21,982 bases of DNA, from the NCBI GenBank assembly GCA_023453665.1, contig JAEXTA010000109.1, forward strand, positions 1-21,982, written 5' to 3'. The position numbers and the translations under genes were made by a program. Origin of the DNA: Bacteroidota bacterium. GTDB lineage: Bacteria > Bacteroidota > Ignavibacteria > Ignavibacteriales > Ignavibacteriaceae. Position 1 is the stretch's first letter. Each line of letters begins with the position of its first letter. Under the pieces are notes generated by a model. It made no database searches, was not told the origin of the DNA, and saw nothing but the letters and a program-made list of their open reading frames with translations. Below are positions 1 to 8,819 of the stretch, in pieces.

Positions 1-1
1 T

Positions 2-496
2 TTTACAACCGCGCTAGAACGTGTAAAAAAAGAAGGTGGAAAAGTTTTATACGGCGGTGAAGTGTTATCCGGAACAGGGTATGAATCCGGTTGTTTCGTT
101 ATGCCAGCAGTAGTTGAGGCAGAAAACCATTATGAAATAGTTCAGGAAGAAACTTTTGCACCAATACTTTATTTAATAAAATATTCAGGAAATCTTGATC
201 ACGCTATTGAACTTCATAACGGAGTTGTACAGGGATTATCATCTTCAATATTTACAACAAATATGAGAGAAGCTGAACAATTTCTTTCTGCATGGGGTTC
301 TGATTGCGGAATTGCTAATGTTAATATCGGAACATCAGGTGCTGAAATTGGCGGTGCATTCGGTGGTGAAAAAGAAACCGGCGGCGGAAGAGAGTCCGGT
401 TCTGATGTTTGGAAAGTTTATATGAGAAGACAAACAAATACAATTAACTACGGAACCGATCTGCCATTAGCCCAGGGCATTAAGTTCGATATTTAA
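2..496 (+). CDS. Aldehyde dehydrogenase, ALDH7 (antiquitin / piperidine-6-carboxylate dehydrogenase) type, 3' end only
   Basis: The reading frame is open from the first bases of the window to a TAA at 494-496, so only about the last 164 residues are present; the start and the catalytic Cys/Glu region lie upstream. The C-terminal part carries the ALDH7 hallmark block GSDCGIANVN, then SGAEIGGAFGGEK, TGGGRESGSD and the tail DLPLAQGIKF, very close to what I recall of human ALDH7A1. Family members oxidise alpha-aminoadipic semialdehyde / piperidine-6-carboxylate (lysine breakdown) with NAD+ and act in the cytoplasm. The exact substrate here is inferred from that similarity. The gene ends about 20 bases before a hairpin terminator and converges on the prc gene. 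Family assignment is secure; pathway role is less so because the upstream neighbours are not visible. Confidence 0.93.
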   Translation, partial: FTTALERVKKEGGKVLYGGEVLSGTGYESGCFVMPAVVEAENHYEIVQEETFAPILYLIKYSGNLDHAIELHNGVVQGLSSSIFTTNMREAEQFLSAWGSDCGIANVNIGTSGAEIGGAFGGEKETGGGRESGSDVWKVYMRRQTNTINYGTDLPLAQGIKFDI

Positions 497-515
497 TTCC
501 CGTAGATTTAAAAAT

Positions 516-545
516 AAAAATGGATGAAGCAATTCATCCATTTTT
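516..545. terminator. Bidirectional rho-independent terminator between ALDH and prc
   Basis: A perfect 8-bp stem (TGGATGAA at 521-528, TTCATCCA at 533-540) with a GCAA loop is flanked by AAAAA on the left and TTTTT on the right. A U-run therefore follows the hairpin on both strands. It lies between the stop codons of two convergent genes (496 and 567), where a shared terminator is expected. Confidence 0.85.
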
Positions 546-566
546 AGTATAATAATTTTTTTAAGC

Positions 567-2642
567 TTACCCGATTGTCATTAGTATTAAATCAGAAAGT
601 ATTGTTGCACCTTCTTTAAGTAGCGGGTCAGGCTGTTTTTCATTTCGTTCAGCCACTTCACCTTTTTGAAGCAGTTTTAATCCAAGTCTGCTGCGTCTTT
701 CATTTTCCCTCTGGAATCTTTTTTCTTCTTCAGCTTCCTTTTCTTTTTTTCTTACTGATTCATTAAGTGAAATTTCAGTTTTGGTTTTTGATTCCTTGTA
801 TTCTTCAATTTCTTCCTGAAGGTTATCAAACTCATTGTTGGTTTTAATTCTTTCTTCATGTTTACTAACAAGCTGCGGAATTAAATTTTTAAGTTCACCA
901 TAAAGAGCATAATCTGTTGATCTGATTTGATCCCATGGTAAAGCACTTGGTTCTGAACTTTCGCCATACTCATTAGGGTCAAAAGCTGAAGGAAATTTAA
1001 TATCCGGAACAACGCCAAGATGTTGAGTGCTTCCTCCGTTTATCCTGTAGTATTTAGCGATTGTAATTTTTAATTGCCCGGCAGGGTCATTGGATTTAGG
1101 CATTATCCTGTTTAGATCAATCAGGTTTTGAACTGTACCTTTTCCAAAAGTTTGTTCGCCGATAATCAAACCTCTTTGATAATCCTGAATAGCGCCTGAA
1201 AAAATTTCTGATGCAGACGCACTGAAACGATTTACTAATACCGCTAATGGACCATCATAGACGATTGTATTATCAGGATCAGTCTGAACTTCTATATTTC
1301 CCTGTGAATCTCTAACTTGAACAACAGGTCCGTCCTTTATAAAAAGACCTGTTAGCTTTACTGCTTCTTCTAGAGAACCACCACCATCATTGCGTAGGTC
1401 AATAACTATTCCATCAACATTTTCCTGTTTGAGTGAATCAAGCAATAACCTTACATCTCTTGTTGTACTTTTATAATCTTTCTCGCCGCGTTGCATAGCT
1501 TCGAAGTCGCTATAAAAAGCGGGAACATTTATAACACCAATTTTAAAATTCTTTCCTTCGTTTGTTATTTCAAGAACTTCTTTTTTTGCAGCCTGCTCTT
1601 CAAGTTTTACTTTATCACGGACAAGAGTGATTTCTTTAACTGGTGCATTTGGTCCGCCGTCTGAAGGAATTATTTGAAGTCTAACTTTTGTTTCTTTTGG
1701 TCCACGGATCAACTGAACAACGTCAGTAATTTTCCATCCCATAACATCAACCATTTCGCCATCTTCACCCTGCGCTACGCCGATGATCTTATCATCACGG
1801 TGAAGTAAATTACTTTTATATGCCGGACCGCCGGGAATAATTTCATGAACTTTTGTGTATTCATCTTCAGTCTGAAGTTGTGCTCCGATTCCTTCAAGTG
1901 AAAGGCTCATACTTATCTTAAAATTATCTGATGTTGAAGGTGAAAGATAATTTGTGTGGGGATCCATTACCTCAGTATATGAGTTCATGAATAACTGGAA
2001 AACATCTTCCGAGCTGTATTGAATAATCGCTTTCCTGTAATTCTCATATCGTTTGGTAAGACGTTCTTTTATTTTATCCCATTCCGTTCCTTCTAGTTTA
2101 AGAACAAGCGCATCGTTCTTTATTCGTTTGCGCCAAATTTCATTTGCTTCTTCCGTAGTTTTGGGCCAGGGTTTATCTTCACGTTTAAGTTCATAAGTCT
2201 CATCGACAGAAAAATCAAATTCATTTTCAAGCTGGGATTTTATAAATGCCATTCGTTCTTCAACACGAATCTTATACACATTAAAAATGTCATAAGCAGG
2301 ATCAAGATAACCTTCTTTAAGAAAGTCATCATAATCATAACGTTCAGTTTCAAATTTATCTATATCTTCCTGAATGAAATACGACTTGCTGAAATCAAGT
2401 GCTTTCAGGTACCTGTCGAAAATTACCGATGAGATAGAATCGTTTAGTTTTGTTTTTTTATTGTAATGGTAACGCGAAAGCAGCATGTTGATATGCAGAT
2501 TTTCACTGCTGAGATGTTCATTCGGTTCAACTACAATAAGTGAATCGGGCAGATTTGAAACTAAACTTTCCCGGTTGTCAGTTTTTGCAAGATAGATGTT
2601 CACCGCTGCTAATATTACGATTCCTGTTATTATCTTTTTCAT
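567..2642 (-). CDS. prc: Prc/Tsp-type carboxy-terminal processing protease (S41A)
   Basis: Extracytoplasmic tail-specific serine protease that degrades or trims proteins from their C-termini. In the longest frame (start 2666, 699 aa) there is an N-terminal membrane or signal segment (about residues 10-27), the Prc-type N-terminal domain, a PDZ domain (about 245-345), the S41 catalytic core, and a charged coiled-coil-like C-terminal region (about 600-665). The catalytic set lines up with E. coli Prc: Ser484 in FSASASEIF, Asp495 in QDYQRG, Lys509 in TFGKGTVQ, with matching spacing. I prefer the internal ATG at 2642 (Met9 of the long frame, giving 691 aa), because an AAAGGA sequence sits just upstream of it while the ATG at 2666 has no ribosome-binding sequence. 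It follows a terminator at 2696-2719, so it probably has its own promoter. Confidence 0.93.
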   Translation of the reverse strand: MKKIITGIVILAAVNIYLAKTDNRESLVSNLPDSLIVVEPNEHLSSENLHINMLLSRYHYNKKTKLNDSISSVIFDRYLKALDFSKSYFIQEDIDKFETERYDYDDFLKEGYLDPAYDIFNVYKIRVEERMAFIKSQLENEFDFSVDETYELKREDKPWPKTTEEANEIWRKRIKNDALVLKLEGTEWDKIKERLTKRYENYRKAIIQYSSEDVFQLFMNSYTEVMDPHTNYLSPSTSDNFKISMSLSLEGIGAQLQTEDEYTKVHEIIPGGPAYKSNLLHRDDKIIGVAQGEDGEMVDVMGWKITDVVQLIRGPKETKVRLQIIPSDGGPNAPVKEITLVRDKVKLEEQAAKKEVLEITNEGKNFKIGVINVPAFYSDFEAMQRGEKDYKSTTRDVRLLLDSLKQENVDGIVIDLRNDGGGSLEEAVKLTGLFIKDGPVVQVRDSQGNIEVQTDPDNTIVYDGPLAVLVNRFSASASEIFSGAIQDYQRGLIIGEQTFGKGTVQNLIDLNRIMPKSNDPAGQLKITIAKYYRINGGSTQHLGVVPDIKFPSAFDPNEYGESSEPSALPWDQIRSTDYALYGELKNLIPQLVSKHEERIKTNNEFDNLQEEIEEYKESKTKTEISLNESVRKKEKEAEEEKRFQRENERRSRLGLKLLQKGEVAERNEKQPDPLLKEGATILSDLILMTIG

Positions 2643-2695
2643 ATTTCCTTTAATAAATGTTTTCATCGTATAAATGATACTGCTCTTCTTTTAAT

Positions 2696-2719
2696 AAAAA
2701 GGCAGTATAAAACTGCCTT
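2696..2719 (-). terminator. Rho-independent terminator after the M16 peptidase genes
   Basis: The stem AAGGCAGT (2699-2706) pairs with ACTGCCTT (2712-2719) around an ATAAA loop. Read on the minus strand the hairpin is followed directly by a T-run (complement of 2696-2700). It lies 47 bases past the stop of the second M16 gene and before prc, separating those transcripts. The rest of the gap up to the prc start shows nothing else I can name. Confidence 0.8.
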
Positions 2720-2765
2720 AATTTAATTATGAGTACTTAATGAATAAAATACTATTCTTAATCCC

Positions 2766-4301
2766 TTATTTAAAAGTATCTTTTGACTGAACCACTTTTA
2801 CATTCTTTACATTCAAAGGAAACTTTGAAACCACTTCATCATCATCAAGAATTTGTTTTGGTAGTCCGGCTTTTACAAGATCAGAATATGTCATTGGTGA
2901 AACAATGTTGTTCAAAAGACTTTCAGACAATGCTTCAGCTTCACTCTGGTCGGTAACAATTGTTACAAACATTTTCTCCGTCTGCCAGTATTTTTTTATT
3001 GCATTGTTCACATCTTTAAGAGTAAGGTCATTTAATAATTCTTCAAGTTCTTTTATGTAATCTTCTCTTCCGTAATATTTAGAATCGAGAAGATAGCCAA
3101 GCTGTTGTGATGGAGTCTGTACATAAAGTTTTGTATAACTGATTAAGAATTTTTTTGTTGATTCAAAAGCTTCTTCAGTCATACCATCTTTGATAAGTTT
3201 ATCAAGTTCCCACACTGCCATTCTCAATGCAAAGTGAGCGTGTCCGAGTTTAATATCTTTTAATTCTTCATACTGAACTTTTAACTGTTTGGCAATCTGA
3301 ACAGGTCTTATCCATATTGAAAAATAATTTGATGACCTTGGTACTCCGGCAGGAGGCAGCATATTTGAACCACCGTTTTCATACCATTCGATATAACTGT
3401 AATCGCCGTAATTCATTGAACGCTGTTCGCGTAATTGTTGATACAATCTTCCGTATGATTTTCTATGTTCACCAAGATATGAATTGGCAACCATCAATGC
3501 GGCAAACTCATCAGACGATCTTGTTATTGGCATCGGGAAGCCTGCGAAAATTGCTGAACCAAAGGCATTGTCCTTTGAGATTATTTCAACTTTAATTCCA
3601 TCCGGCATATCAACGGTTTTTACTTCAGGTATTGATGGTGAATGATCTGAAAGTTTTGTAAGATCATTTTTTAGTTTATTCAAAAAATCATTTGAGTAAT
3701 TACCGGCAATTCCGATCACCATGTTATTTCTTGTAAAGAAATTTTTATAATGTTCTTTTACATCATTTAATGTAAGTGCAGTAACTGATTCTGATTTACC
3801 CTGAATCATATGCTGATACCTCGTTCCGCGGAAGAGAAAATCCTCAAGAGCTTTTTTACTGTATTCCTCATCAGATGATGCGCGGATGACCTGGTCAACA
3901 TAATTTTGTTGATTAACTTTTACGCGATTAAAATCTGATTCGGTGAATGAAGGATTTGTAATCAATCCAATCATAACCGGGTAAAATTTTCCCACCCAGT
4001 CATTGTGAATTTCAAATGTAAAGATTGAAACTTCTTTATCAACATTAGCGTAATACCGCGAAGCCATTGGATAATTGAGTTCCTGAATTGCACTATAAGT
4101 TAATTCTCCGGTTCCGCCCTGAAGAATTGTATTAACAACGGCTGAAGTTAATCCTTCCTTACCTGACGGATCCGATACTGAACCATTCTTAAAAAAGAAC
4201 TTAACAACTAATTTGTTTGATGCAGGATTTTTTAACTCAACAAATTCCTGTGCAAATATTGATGTCATAATTATCATACTTAATAAAATTGATTTAATCA
4301 T
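2766..4301 (-). CDS. M16-family peptidase-like protein lacking the zinc motif (non-catalytic partner), secreted
   Basis: A 511-residue M16 (pitrilysin/processing-peptidase) fold protein with a short signal peptide (about residues 1-17, ending in FAQ). Where active members carry HxxEH, this one reads GLTSAVVNTILQGGTG, so neither zinc-binding histidine nor the catalytic glutamate is present. The remaining two-domain layout of about 500 residues is kept. The gene overlaps the upstream catalytic M16 gene by four bases (ATGA, 4298-4301), implying translational coupling and near-equal production. By analogy with mitochondrial processing peptidase and bacterial M16B pairs, the two probably form a heterodimer in the periplasm, this subunit contributing to substrate binding; that role is inference. 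A terminator follows. Confidence 0.88.
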   Translation of the reverse strand: MIKSILLSMIIMTSIFAQEFVELKNPASNKLVVKFFFKNGSVSDPSGKEGLTSAVVNTILQGGTGELTYSAIQELNYPMASRYYANVDKEVSIFTFEIHNDWVGKFYPVMIGLITNPSFTESDFNRVKVNQQNYVDQVIRASSDEEYSKKALEDFLFRGTRYQHMIQGKSESVTALTLNDVKEHYKNFFTRNNMVIGIAGNYSNDFLNKLKNDLTKLSDHSPSIPEVKTVDMPDGIKVEIISKDNAFGSAIFAGFPMPITRSSDEFAALMVANSYLGEHRKSYGRLYQQLREQRSMNYGDYSYIEWYENGGSNMLPPAGVPRSSNYFSIWIRPVQIAKQLKVQYEELKDIKLGHAHFALRMAVWELDKLIKDGMTEEAFESTKKFLISYTKLYVQTPSQQLGYLLDSKYYGREDYIKELEELLNDLTLKDVNNAIKKYWQTEKMFVTIVTDQSEAEALSESLLNNIVSPMTYSDLVKAGLPKQILDDDEVVSKFPLNVKNVKVVQSKDTFK

Positions 4302-5644
4302 TTTACACCCCCTTCGGTATCAGCAGTGATTGTTGCAATTGTTAGTCCGGTTTCAACAAAATATTTTTTTGCAACATTTACAATATCACTTACAGTTACT
4401 TTGTCATAAAGTGTATAAAGCCGGTTGATCGATTCAGGGTCATTTGTAAGTGCGACATAACTTCCTAACGATCTTGCAATTGCATCAGGGCTATCAATAC
4501 TCATTGCAAAACTATATTTCAGGTTCGATTTTGTATTTGTTAATACGGTTTCATCAACTCCGTTTTGTTTCACTTTTTCGATGGCTTTAACAATTTCATC
4601 TTTAACGTATTGAAGGTCTTCTTTTTTTATTAGTGAAGATTGAATTGAAATTAAGTATGGATCACGTGTATCTGACGCACCACCGCCAATGAATCTAACT
4701 TTCTGTTCTTCCAAAACTAACTTCTTATATAGGTCAGAAGTTTGTGAGAACAAAATGTTTGTAAGTACGTCAAGAGCCGGCATATCAATTTCTTTATCGC
4801 TGAATGCGGGACCTTTATAACTTAAACTTAACATTGGAGGAATACCTGCATTTTGCAGATGTGTAAACCTTACTCCTTGCTGTGGCGGTTCAGGTTTAAC
4901 AACTGAGACATAATTTCCTTTTTCCCAATCGCCAAAATATTTTTCTGCAAGTGCATTTACATTTTCTTTCTTAACATCACCAACCACAATTATTGTGCAG
5001 TATTCCGGTCTGTAAAATCTCTTAAAGAATTCACGTGAATATTCATACTGGTTGGGCATATCAATAATGTCTTTTAAGAATCCCATTGTTGTGTGTTTGT
5101 AAGTATGTGCATCAAAAGCTGTATTATTTATATTTTCATACAACTGAGCATAAGGGCTTGCGTTATTTTTTGTGTATTCACCTTTAACTGCGCCGGCTTC
5201 GGTTTTAAAGTCGTGAATAGGATAATTCAAATTCTTAAACCTGTCTGATTCAAGTTCAAACATCAGTTCAAGTTCATTTGCATTGCCTGTCATGTGATAC
5301 ATTGTTCGGTCAAGTGAAGTGTTTGCATTGGCACCTGCGCCGATTGATTTTAGTACATCATTGTATTCATCTTTTGAGTACTTGTCTGTTCCGCGGAACA
5401 TCATGTGTTCAAAGAAATGTGCAAATCCTGTAACACCTTCTTCAACTTCATCGCGTGAACCAACTCTTACAACTATATAAAATGCTGCAAGTCCCGGACT
5501 ATCAAACTCAACAGTAACAACATTAAGTCCGTTTGGCATTTTATGTTGATGAATAGGGTAGGGAAGAATTTTATCTCCCGCAAAACTAAGATTACCTGTC
5601 ATAGTTAAAATTCCAAACAGGCATACAAAAAATATTTTCGACAA
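4298..5644 (-). CDS. M16 zinc metallopeptidase, catalytic subunit, secreted
   Basis: A 448-residue M16B-type insulinase-like metalloprotease. The inverted zinc motif HFFEH is at residues 76-80 in GFAHFFEHMMFRGT. The downstream acidic ligand is most likely Glu156 in AVKGEYTKN, at the usual distance of about 76 residues. An N-terminal hydrophobic segment (residues 1-22) looks like a signal peptide, placing it in the periplasm. The start is unusual: the frame opens with TTG at 5644. It is preceded by GGAGGAGAATCAAG, one of the strongest Shine-Dalgarno sequences in the window, and no in-frame ATG lies near. It is coupled by a four-base overlap to the non-catalytic M16 gene. A 156-base gap separates it from bcp upstream, so a separate promoter is possible, though I see no clear one. 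Confidence 0.92.
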   Translation of the reverse strand: MSKIFFVCLFGILTMTGNLSFAGDKILPYPIHQHKMPNGLNVVTVEFDSPGLAAFYIVVRVGSRDEVEEGVTGFAHFFEHMMFRGTDKYSKDEYNDVLKSIGAGANANTSLDRTMYHMTGNANELELMFELESDRFKNLNYPIHDFKTEAGAVKGEYTKNNASPYAQLYENINNTAFDAHTYKHTTMGFLKDIIDMPNQYEYSREFFKRFYRPEYCTIIVVGDVKKENVNALAEKYFGDWEKGNYVSVVKPEPPQQGVRFTHLQNAGIPPMLSLSYKGPAFSDKEIDMPALDVLTNILFSQTSDLYKKLVLEEQKVRFIGGGASDTRDPYLISIQSSLIKKEDLQYVKDEIVKAIEKVKQNGVDETVLTNTKSNLKYSFAMSIDSPDAIARSLGSYVALTNDPESINRLYTLYDKVTVSDIVNVAKKYFVETGLTIATITADTEGGVK

Positions 5645-5800
5645 CTTGATTCTCCTCCATAGTAATTATTTTGTTTAATAATTGGAAAATTCTATAAATG
5701 AATTATTCGTGCGGATTAAATTATTTTTTAAATGCAATTTACCAACCAGAAAATGATGAATGGTTTGATATTAAGAATTCCTTTAGTTGATGTGTGAATG

Positions 5801-6319
5801 TTATTTAATTCCAGAAGCAATATTAAGTATTTCTTCGGCGTGAGTTGTAACATCAACCTCTCTGAGTATTTTATAAATTTTTCCTTCCTTGTCTATAATA
5901 AAAGTAACACGGCTTGCCATACCGATATTATTTAACACACCGTATGCTTCAGTAACTTTTTTATCTTCATCAGATAATAAAGGGAAATTTAAGTTGTGAT
6001 CTTTAATGAATTCTTGCAGTGCTTCTTTTGAGTCAACACTTATTCCAAATACTTTAATGTTATTTTCTTCAAACTTGAAAAAATTATCTCTTACACCGCA
6101 CGCTTGTTTAGTACATCCGGATGTATTTGCCTTTGGATAAAAGTAGATAATTACAGGAGCTTTATTTACCCAATCACCAAGATTATAAGGATTACCGTAA
6201 GCATCCTGTAAACTGAACTGAGGTGCGCTCATACCTTCCGATAAATTCTCAGCAGTACCGCCGCAACCTTGTAATAAAACTATTGATAATATTATCAACA
6301 TAGCATAAGTCAATCTCAT
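5801..6319 (-). CDS. bcp: Lipoprotein peroxiredoxin, BCP/PrxQ type
   Basis: A 172-residue thiol peroxidase of the AhpC/TSA superfamily, BCP/PrxQ class. The active-site segment YPKANTSGCTKQAC has the peroxidatic Cys69 and, five residues on, Cys74 in the usual resolving position, so it should work as an atypical two-cysteine enzyme that reduces hydroperoxides. Unlike typical cytoplasmic BCP it has an N-terminal lipobox (LLQGC, Cys19) after a hydrophobic segment, so it is expected to be a lipid-anchored envelope protein. The ATG is preceded by AAGGA at good distance. It starts 17 bases after the purB stop and probably shares that transcript. Its electron donor is unknown; a DsbD-type gene occurs later in this window but far away. 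Confidence 0.9.
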   Translation of the reverse strand: MRLTYAMLIILSIVLLQGCGGTAENLSEGMSAPQFSLQDAYGNPYNLGDWVNKAPVIIYFYPKANTSGCTKQACGVRDNFFKFEENNIKVFGISVDSKEALQEFIKDHNLNFPLLSDEDKKVTEAYGVLNNIGMASRVTFIIDKEGKIYKILREVDVTTHAEEILNIASGIK

Positions 6320-6336
6320 ATTTATCCTTTCAATGT

Positions 6337-7641
6337 TTATTCATCTTTTAAAACCGTTCTATTAAAAATAAAGTTCACATTTGATAACATTTTTTTGTTA
6401 TTAAAGATTGCCTCAACTTCATCTTTTGTAAGATATTTCATCGCTTCATTTGAACTGAGTATTTCATTTTTCAGGTTTTTAGTTTGATCATTCCAAACAT
6501 CCATAGCACTTGTCTGGACTATTTTGTAAGCATCTTCACGAGTAACACCTTTGTCAACCAGCTTAAGAAGTATAGTTTGTGAGAATACCAAACCTCGTGT
6601 AAGATTCAGATTATTTATCATATTCTCAGGATAGATGATCAGATTTTTAACAAGTTTAACTGCAAGATCCAGCATATAGTCCAATGCAATACATGAATCA
6701 GGAACGATAACTCTTTCAACCGATGAATGAGAAATATCACGCTCATGCCACAATGCAACATTTTCAAAAGCTGCAACAGAATTGCTTCTTAAAATTCTTG
6801 CAAGTCCTGCAATTCGTTCACTCACTATCGGGTTCCTTTTATGCGGCATTGCCGAAGAACCTTTTTGCCCTTTACTGAAATATTCTTCTGCTTCAAGAAC
6901 TTCAGTTCTTTGAAGATGTCGTATTTCAATTGCAATCTTCTCTAACGTTGCTCCAATCAATGCAAGCACAGATAGAAACTCTGCATGCCTGTCACGCTGA
7001 ATTACCTGAGTTGAAACAGGAGCAGGGGAGAGTCCCATTTTATCGCAAACATATTTTTCAACATCTGGGGAAAGATGTTCGAATGTACCAACAGCACCTG
7101 AGATTTGTCCAACACTTATAGATTTAATAGCGGCTTTAAGTCTTGTTATGTTTCTTTTGGTTTCCTCAAACCACAATGCAAACTTTAATCCCATAGTAGT
7201 TGGTTCTGCGTGGATGCCGTGTGATCTACCCACACAAACTGAATCTTTATGTTCAATAGCTCTTTCTTTTAGAACTCCTTTTAGATCATGAAGCCGTTTT
7301 AATAAAAGTTCACCGGCAGTTTTCATTTGATAGGAAAGTGTTGTATCAAGAATATCTGAAGAAGTCATCCCGTAATGAATATGCCGCGAAGAGGGTCCGA
7401 CATATTCAGCGACATTAGTAAGAAAAGCAATAACATCGTGTTTGGTTGTTTCTTCAATTTCAAGAACACGTTTAACATCAAAATTTGCTTTGCTTTTTAT
7501 TGTCTCTAAATCTTCTTTGGGAACTTCACCGGCAATACTTCTTGCTTCAGTTGCGAGTATTTCAATTTTAAGCCAGGTCTGAAATTTAAATTCATCTACC
7601 CAGATTTTTCCCATTTCAGGGAGTGTATATCTTTCAATCAT
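6337..7641 (-). CDS. purB: Adenylosuccinate lyase
   Basis: Cytoplasmic enzyme of purine synthesis that removes fumarate from SAICAR and from adenylosuccinate. The 434 residues match the short (Bacillus/Thermotoga-like) form of the fumarase/aspartase superfamily. The signature loop GSSAMPHKRNP is at about residues 261-271 (catalytic Ser262/263). The conserved His region RSHGIHAEPTT is at 139-149, and the N-terminal GMTSSD motif is at 91-96. The ATG overlaps the htrA stop by one base, and a GGAG sits inside the end of htrA at proper distance, so it is translationally linked to htrA. Placement in a run of envelope genes is not functionally meaningful as far as I can see. Confidence 0.97.
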   Translation of the reverse strand: MIERYTLPEMGKIWVDEFKFQTWLKIEILATEARSIAGEVPKEDLETIKSKANFDVKRVLEIEETTKHDVIAFLTNVAEYVGPSSRHIHYGMTSSDILDTTLSYQMKTAGELLLKRLHDLKGVLKERAIEHKDSVCVGRSHGIHAEPTTMGLKFALWFEETKRNITRLKAAIKSISVGQISGAVGTFEHLSPDVEKYVCDKMGLSPAPVSTQVIQRDRHAEFLSVLALIGATLEKIAIEIRHLQRTEVLEAEEYFSKGQKGSSAMPHKRNPIVSERIAGLARILRSNSVAAFENVALWHERDISHSSVERVIVPDSCIALDYMLDLAVKLVKNLIIYPENMINNLNLTRGLVFSQTILLKLVDKGVTREDAYKIVQTSAMDVWNDQTKNLKNEILSSNEAMKYLTKDEVEAIFNNKKMLSNVNFIFNRTVLKDE

Positions 7642-8819
7642 TAGTTTTTCTCCAGGTACATTTTACGGGTGATTTCATCATCTTCTCTGATAATTTTTAG
7701 TGAGATTGTTTGACCTGTTCTGAATTCCTGAAAGACTCCAACAAGTGTCTGTTCGTTATTAATTTTATACTCTTCGACCTGTGTAATTATATCACCCACT
7801 TTTATACCTGCATCACCAGCGGGAGAATTTTTTGCAACCTGAGTAACGATAACACCGCGTGTGGTTTTCAGGTTGTAATAATTTGCAATACCTTCATCGA
7901 TAGATTGGATGCGTAATCCGATGTCGAAGTCACGGTCAATTTTTCCTTTTTCTTTCAGTTCGGTGACTATCTTTTTTACTTTGTTAATCGGAATTGCGAA
8001 ACCAAGACCTATGCTGCCCTGGCTGCCTGCAGTATAAATTAGTGTATTCATTCCGATAACTTCACCAAGACTGTTTACGAGCGGGCCACCGCTGTTACCA
8101 CCGTTAATCGACGCATCTGTCTGAAGCATATTCAAATAGTATCTGTTGTTCAAGGGTTCAAGATTCATTCCTGTTGCGCTTACAACACCAACTGTAACTG
8201 TTGGTTTATCATTAAGATCAAATAATCCAAATGGATTACCGAGAGCAATTACCCATTCACCAATCATAATATCATCAGAATTTCCAAGAATGACATAAGG
8301 AAGATTTTCTTCGTCAATTTTTATAAGACATACATCGGAGATAGGGTCGGTTCCAATGATCTTTGCACTGTAGTGATTTCCGTTCGTCATTGTAACAGTA
8401 ATTTCAGAAGCGTTGCCAGCAACGTGGTCATTGGTTAAAATGTAGCCGTCTGGTGAAATTAAGTATCCTGATCCAAGCCCTTTAACTTTTTGATTATAAT
8501 TTCCCCGATTACCAAAAAACTGCCTGAAGAAGGGATCATCGAAGAACGAACCAAAAGGATCGCGATATTGACGTATTTCAGTAACATTTATACCAACCAC
8601 CGCTGGACTAACTTTTTGAACAGTTTCAGTGATGATATTTTTTCTTGAATTTGTTATATCTGAATTAGCCAGATTTCTATATGCGGTTAACGAATATCCA
8701 TCACTCCCTGATTCATAAAAATGTTTTTTATTATTAGAAGAACTCATTAGATAAAACACAGCACCCGCAATTAGAATTAATAAAACTATAATTCCTGTGA
8801 ATTTATAATTCTTCAACAT
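7641..8819 (-). CDS. htrA: HtrA/Deg-family serine protease, membrane-anchored, one PDZ domain
   Basis: A 392-residue trypsin-like protease of envelope quality control. An N-terminal transmembrane segment (about residues 8-25) without a clear cleavage site suggests a signal anchor. The catalytic triad is visible as His132 (TNDHVAG), Asp162 (PISDVCLIKI) and Ser243 (NGGNSGGPLVNS). One C-terminal PDZ domain follows (about 290-390), so the layout resembles DegS or a short DegQ rather than two-PDZ DegP. A stretch rich in Phe and Asp at about 86-105 matches the LA-loop region. The ATG is preceded by AAGGA. The start lies inside the end of plsY (17-base overlap) and the stop overlaps the purB start. 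A sigma-E-like signalling role is possible but unsupported here. Confidence 0.94.
   Translation of the reverse strand: MLKNYKFTGIIVLLILIAGAVFYLMSSSNNKKHFYESGSDGYSLTAYRNLANSDITNSRKNIITETVQKVSPAVVGINVTEIRQYRDPFGSFFDDPFFRQFFGNRGNYNQKVKGLGSGYLISPDGYILTNDHVAGNASEITVTMTNGNHYSAKIIGTDPISDVCLIKIDEENLPYVILGNSDDIMIGEWVIALGNPFGLFDLNDKPTVTVGVVSATGMNLEPLNNRYYLNMLQTDASINGGNSGGPLVNSLGEVIGMNTLIYTAGSQGSIGLGFAIPINKVKKIVTELKEKGKIDRDFDIGLRIQSIDEGIANYYNLKTTRGVIVTQVAKNSPAGDAGIKVGDIITQVEEYKINNEQTLVGVFQEFRTGQTISLKIIREDDEITRKMYLEKN

Noticed and set aside
3317..3595. Plus-strand open frames inside the minus-strand genes (for example 3317-3595, 6930-7121, 7710-7916, 8906-9169)
   Set aside because: They lie wholly within well-supported genes on the other strand, show no domain, and have low-complexity composition typical of shadow frames.
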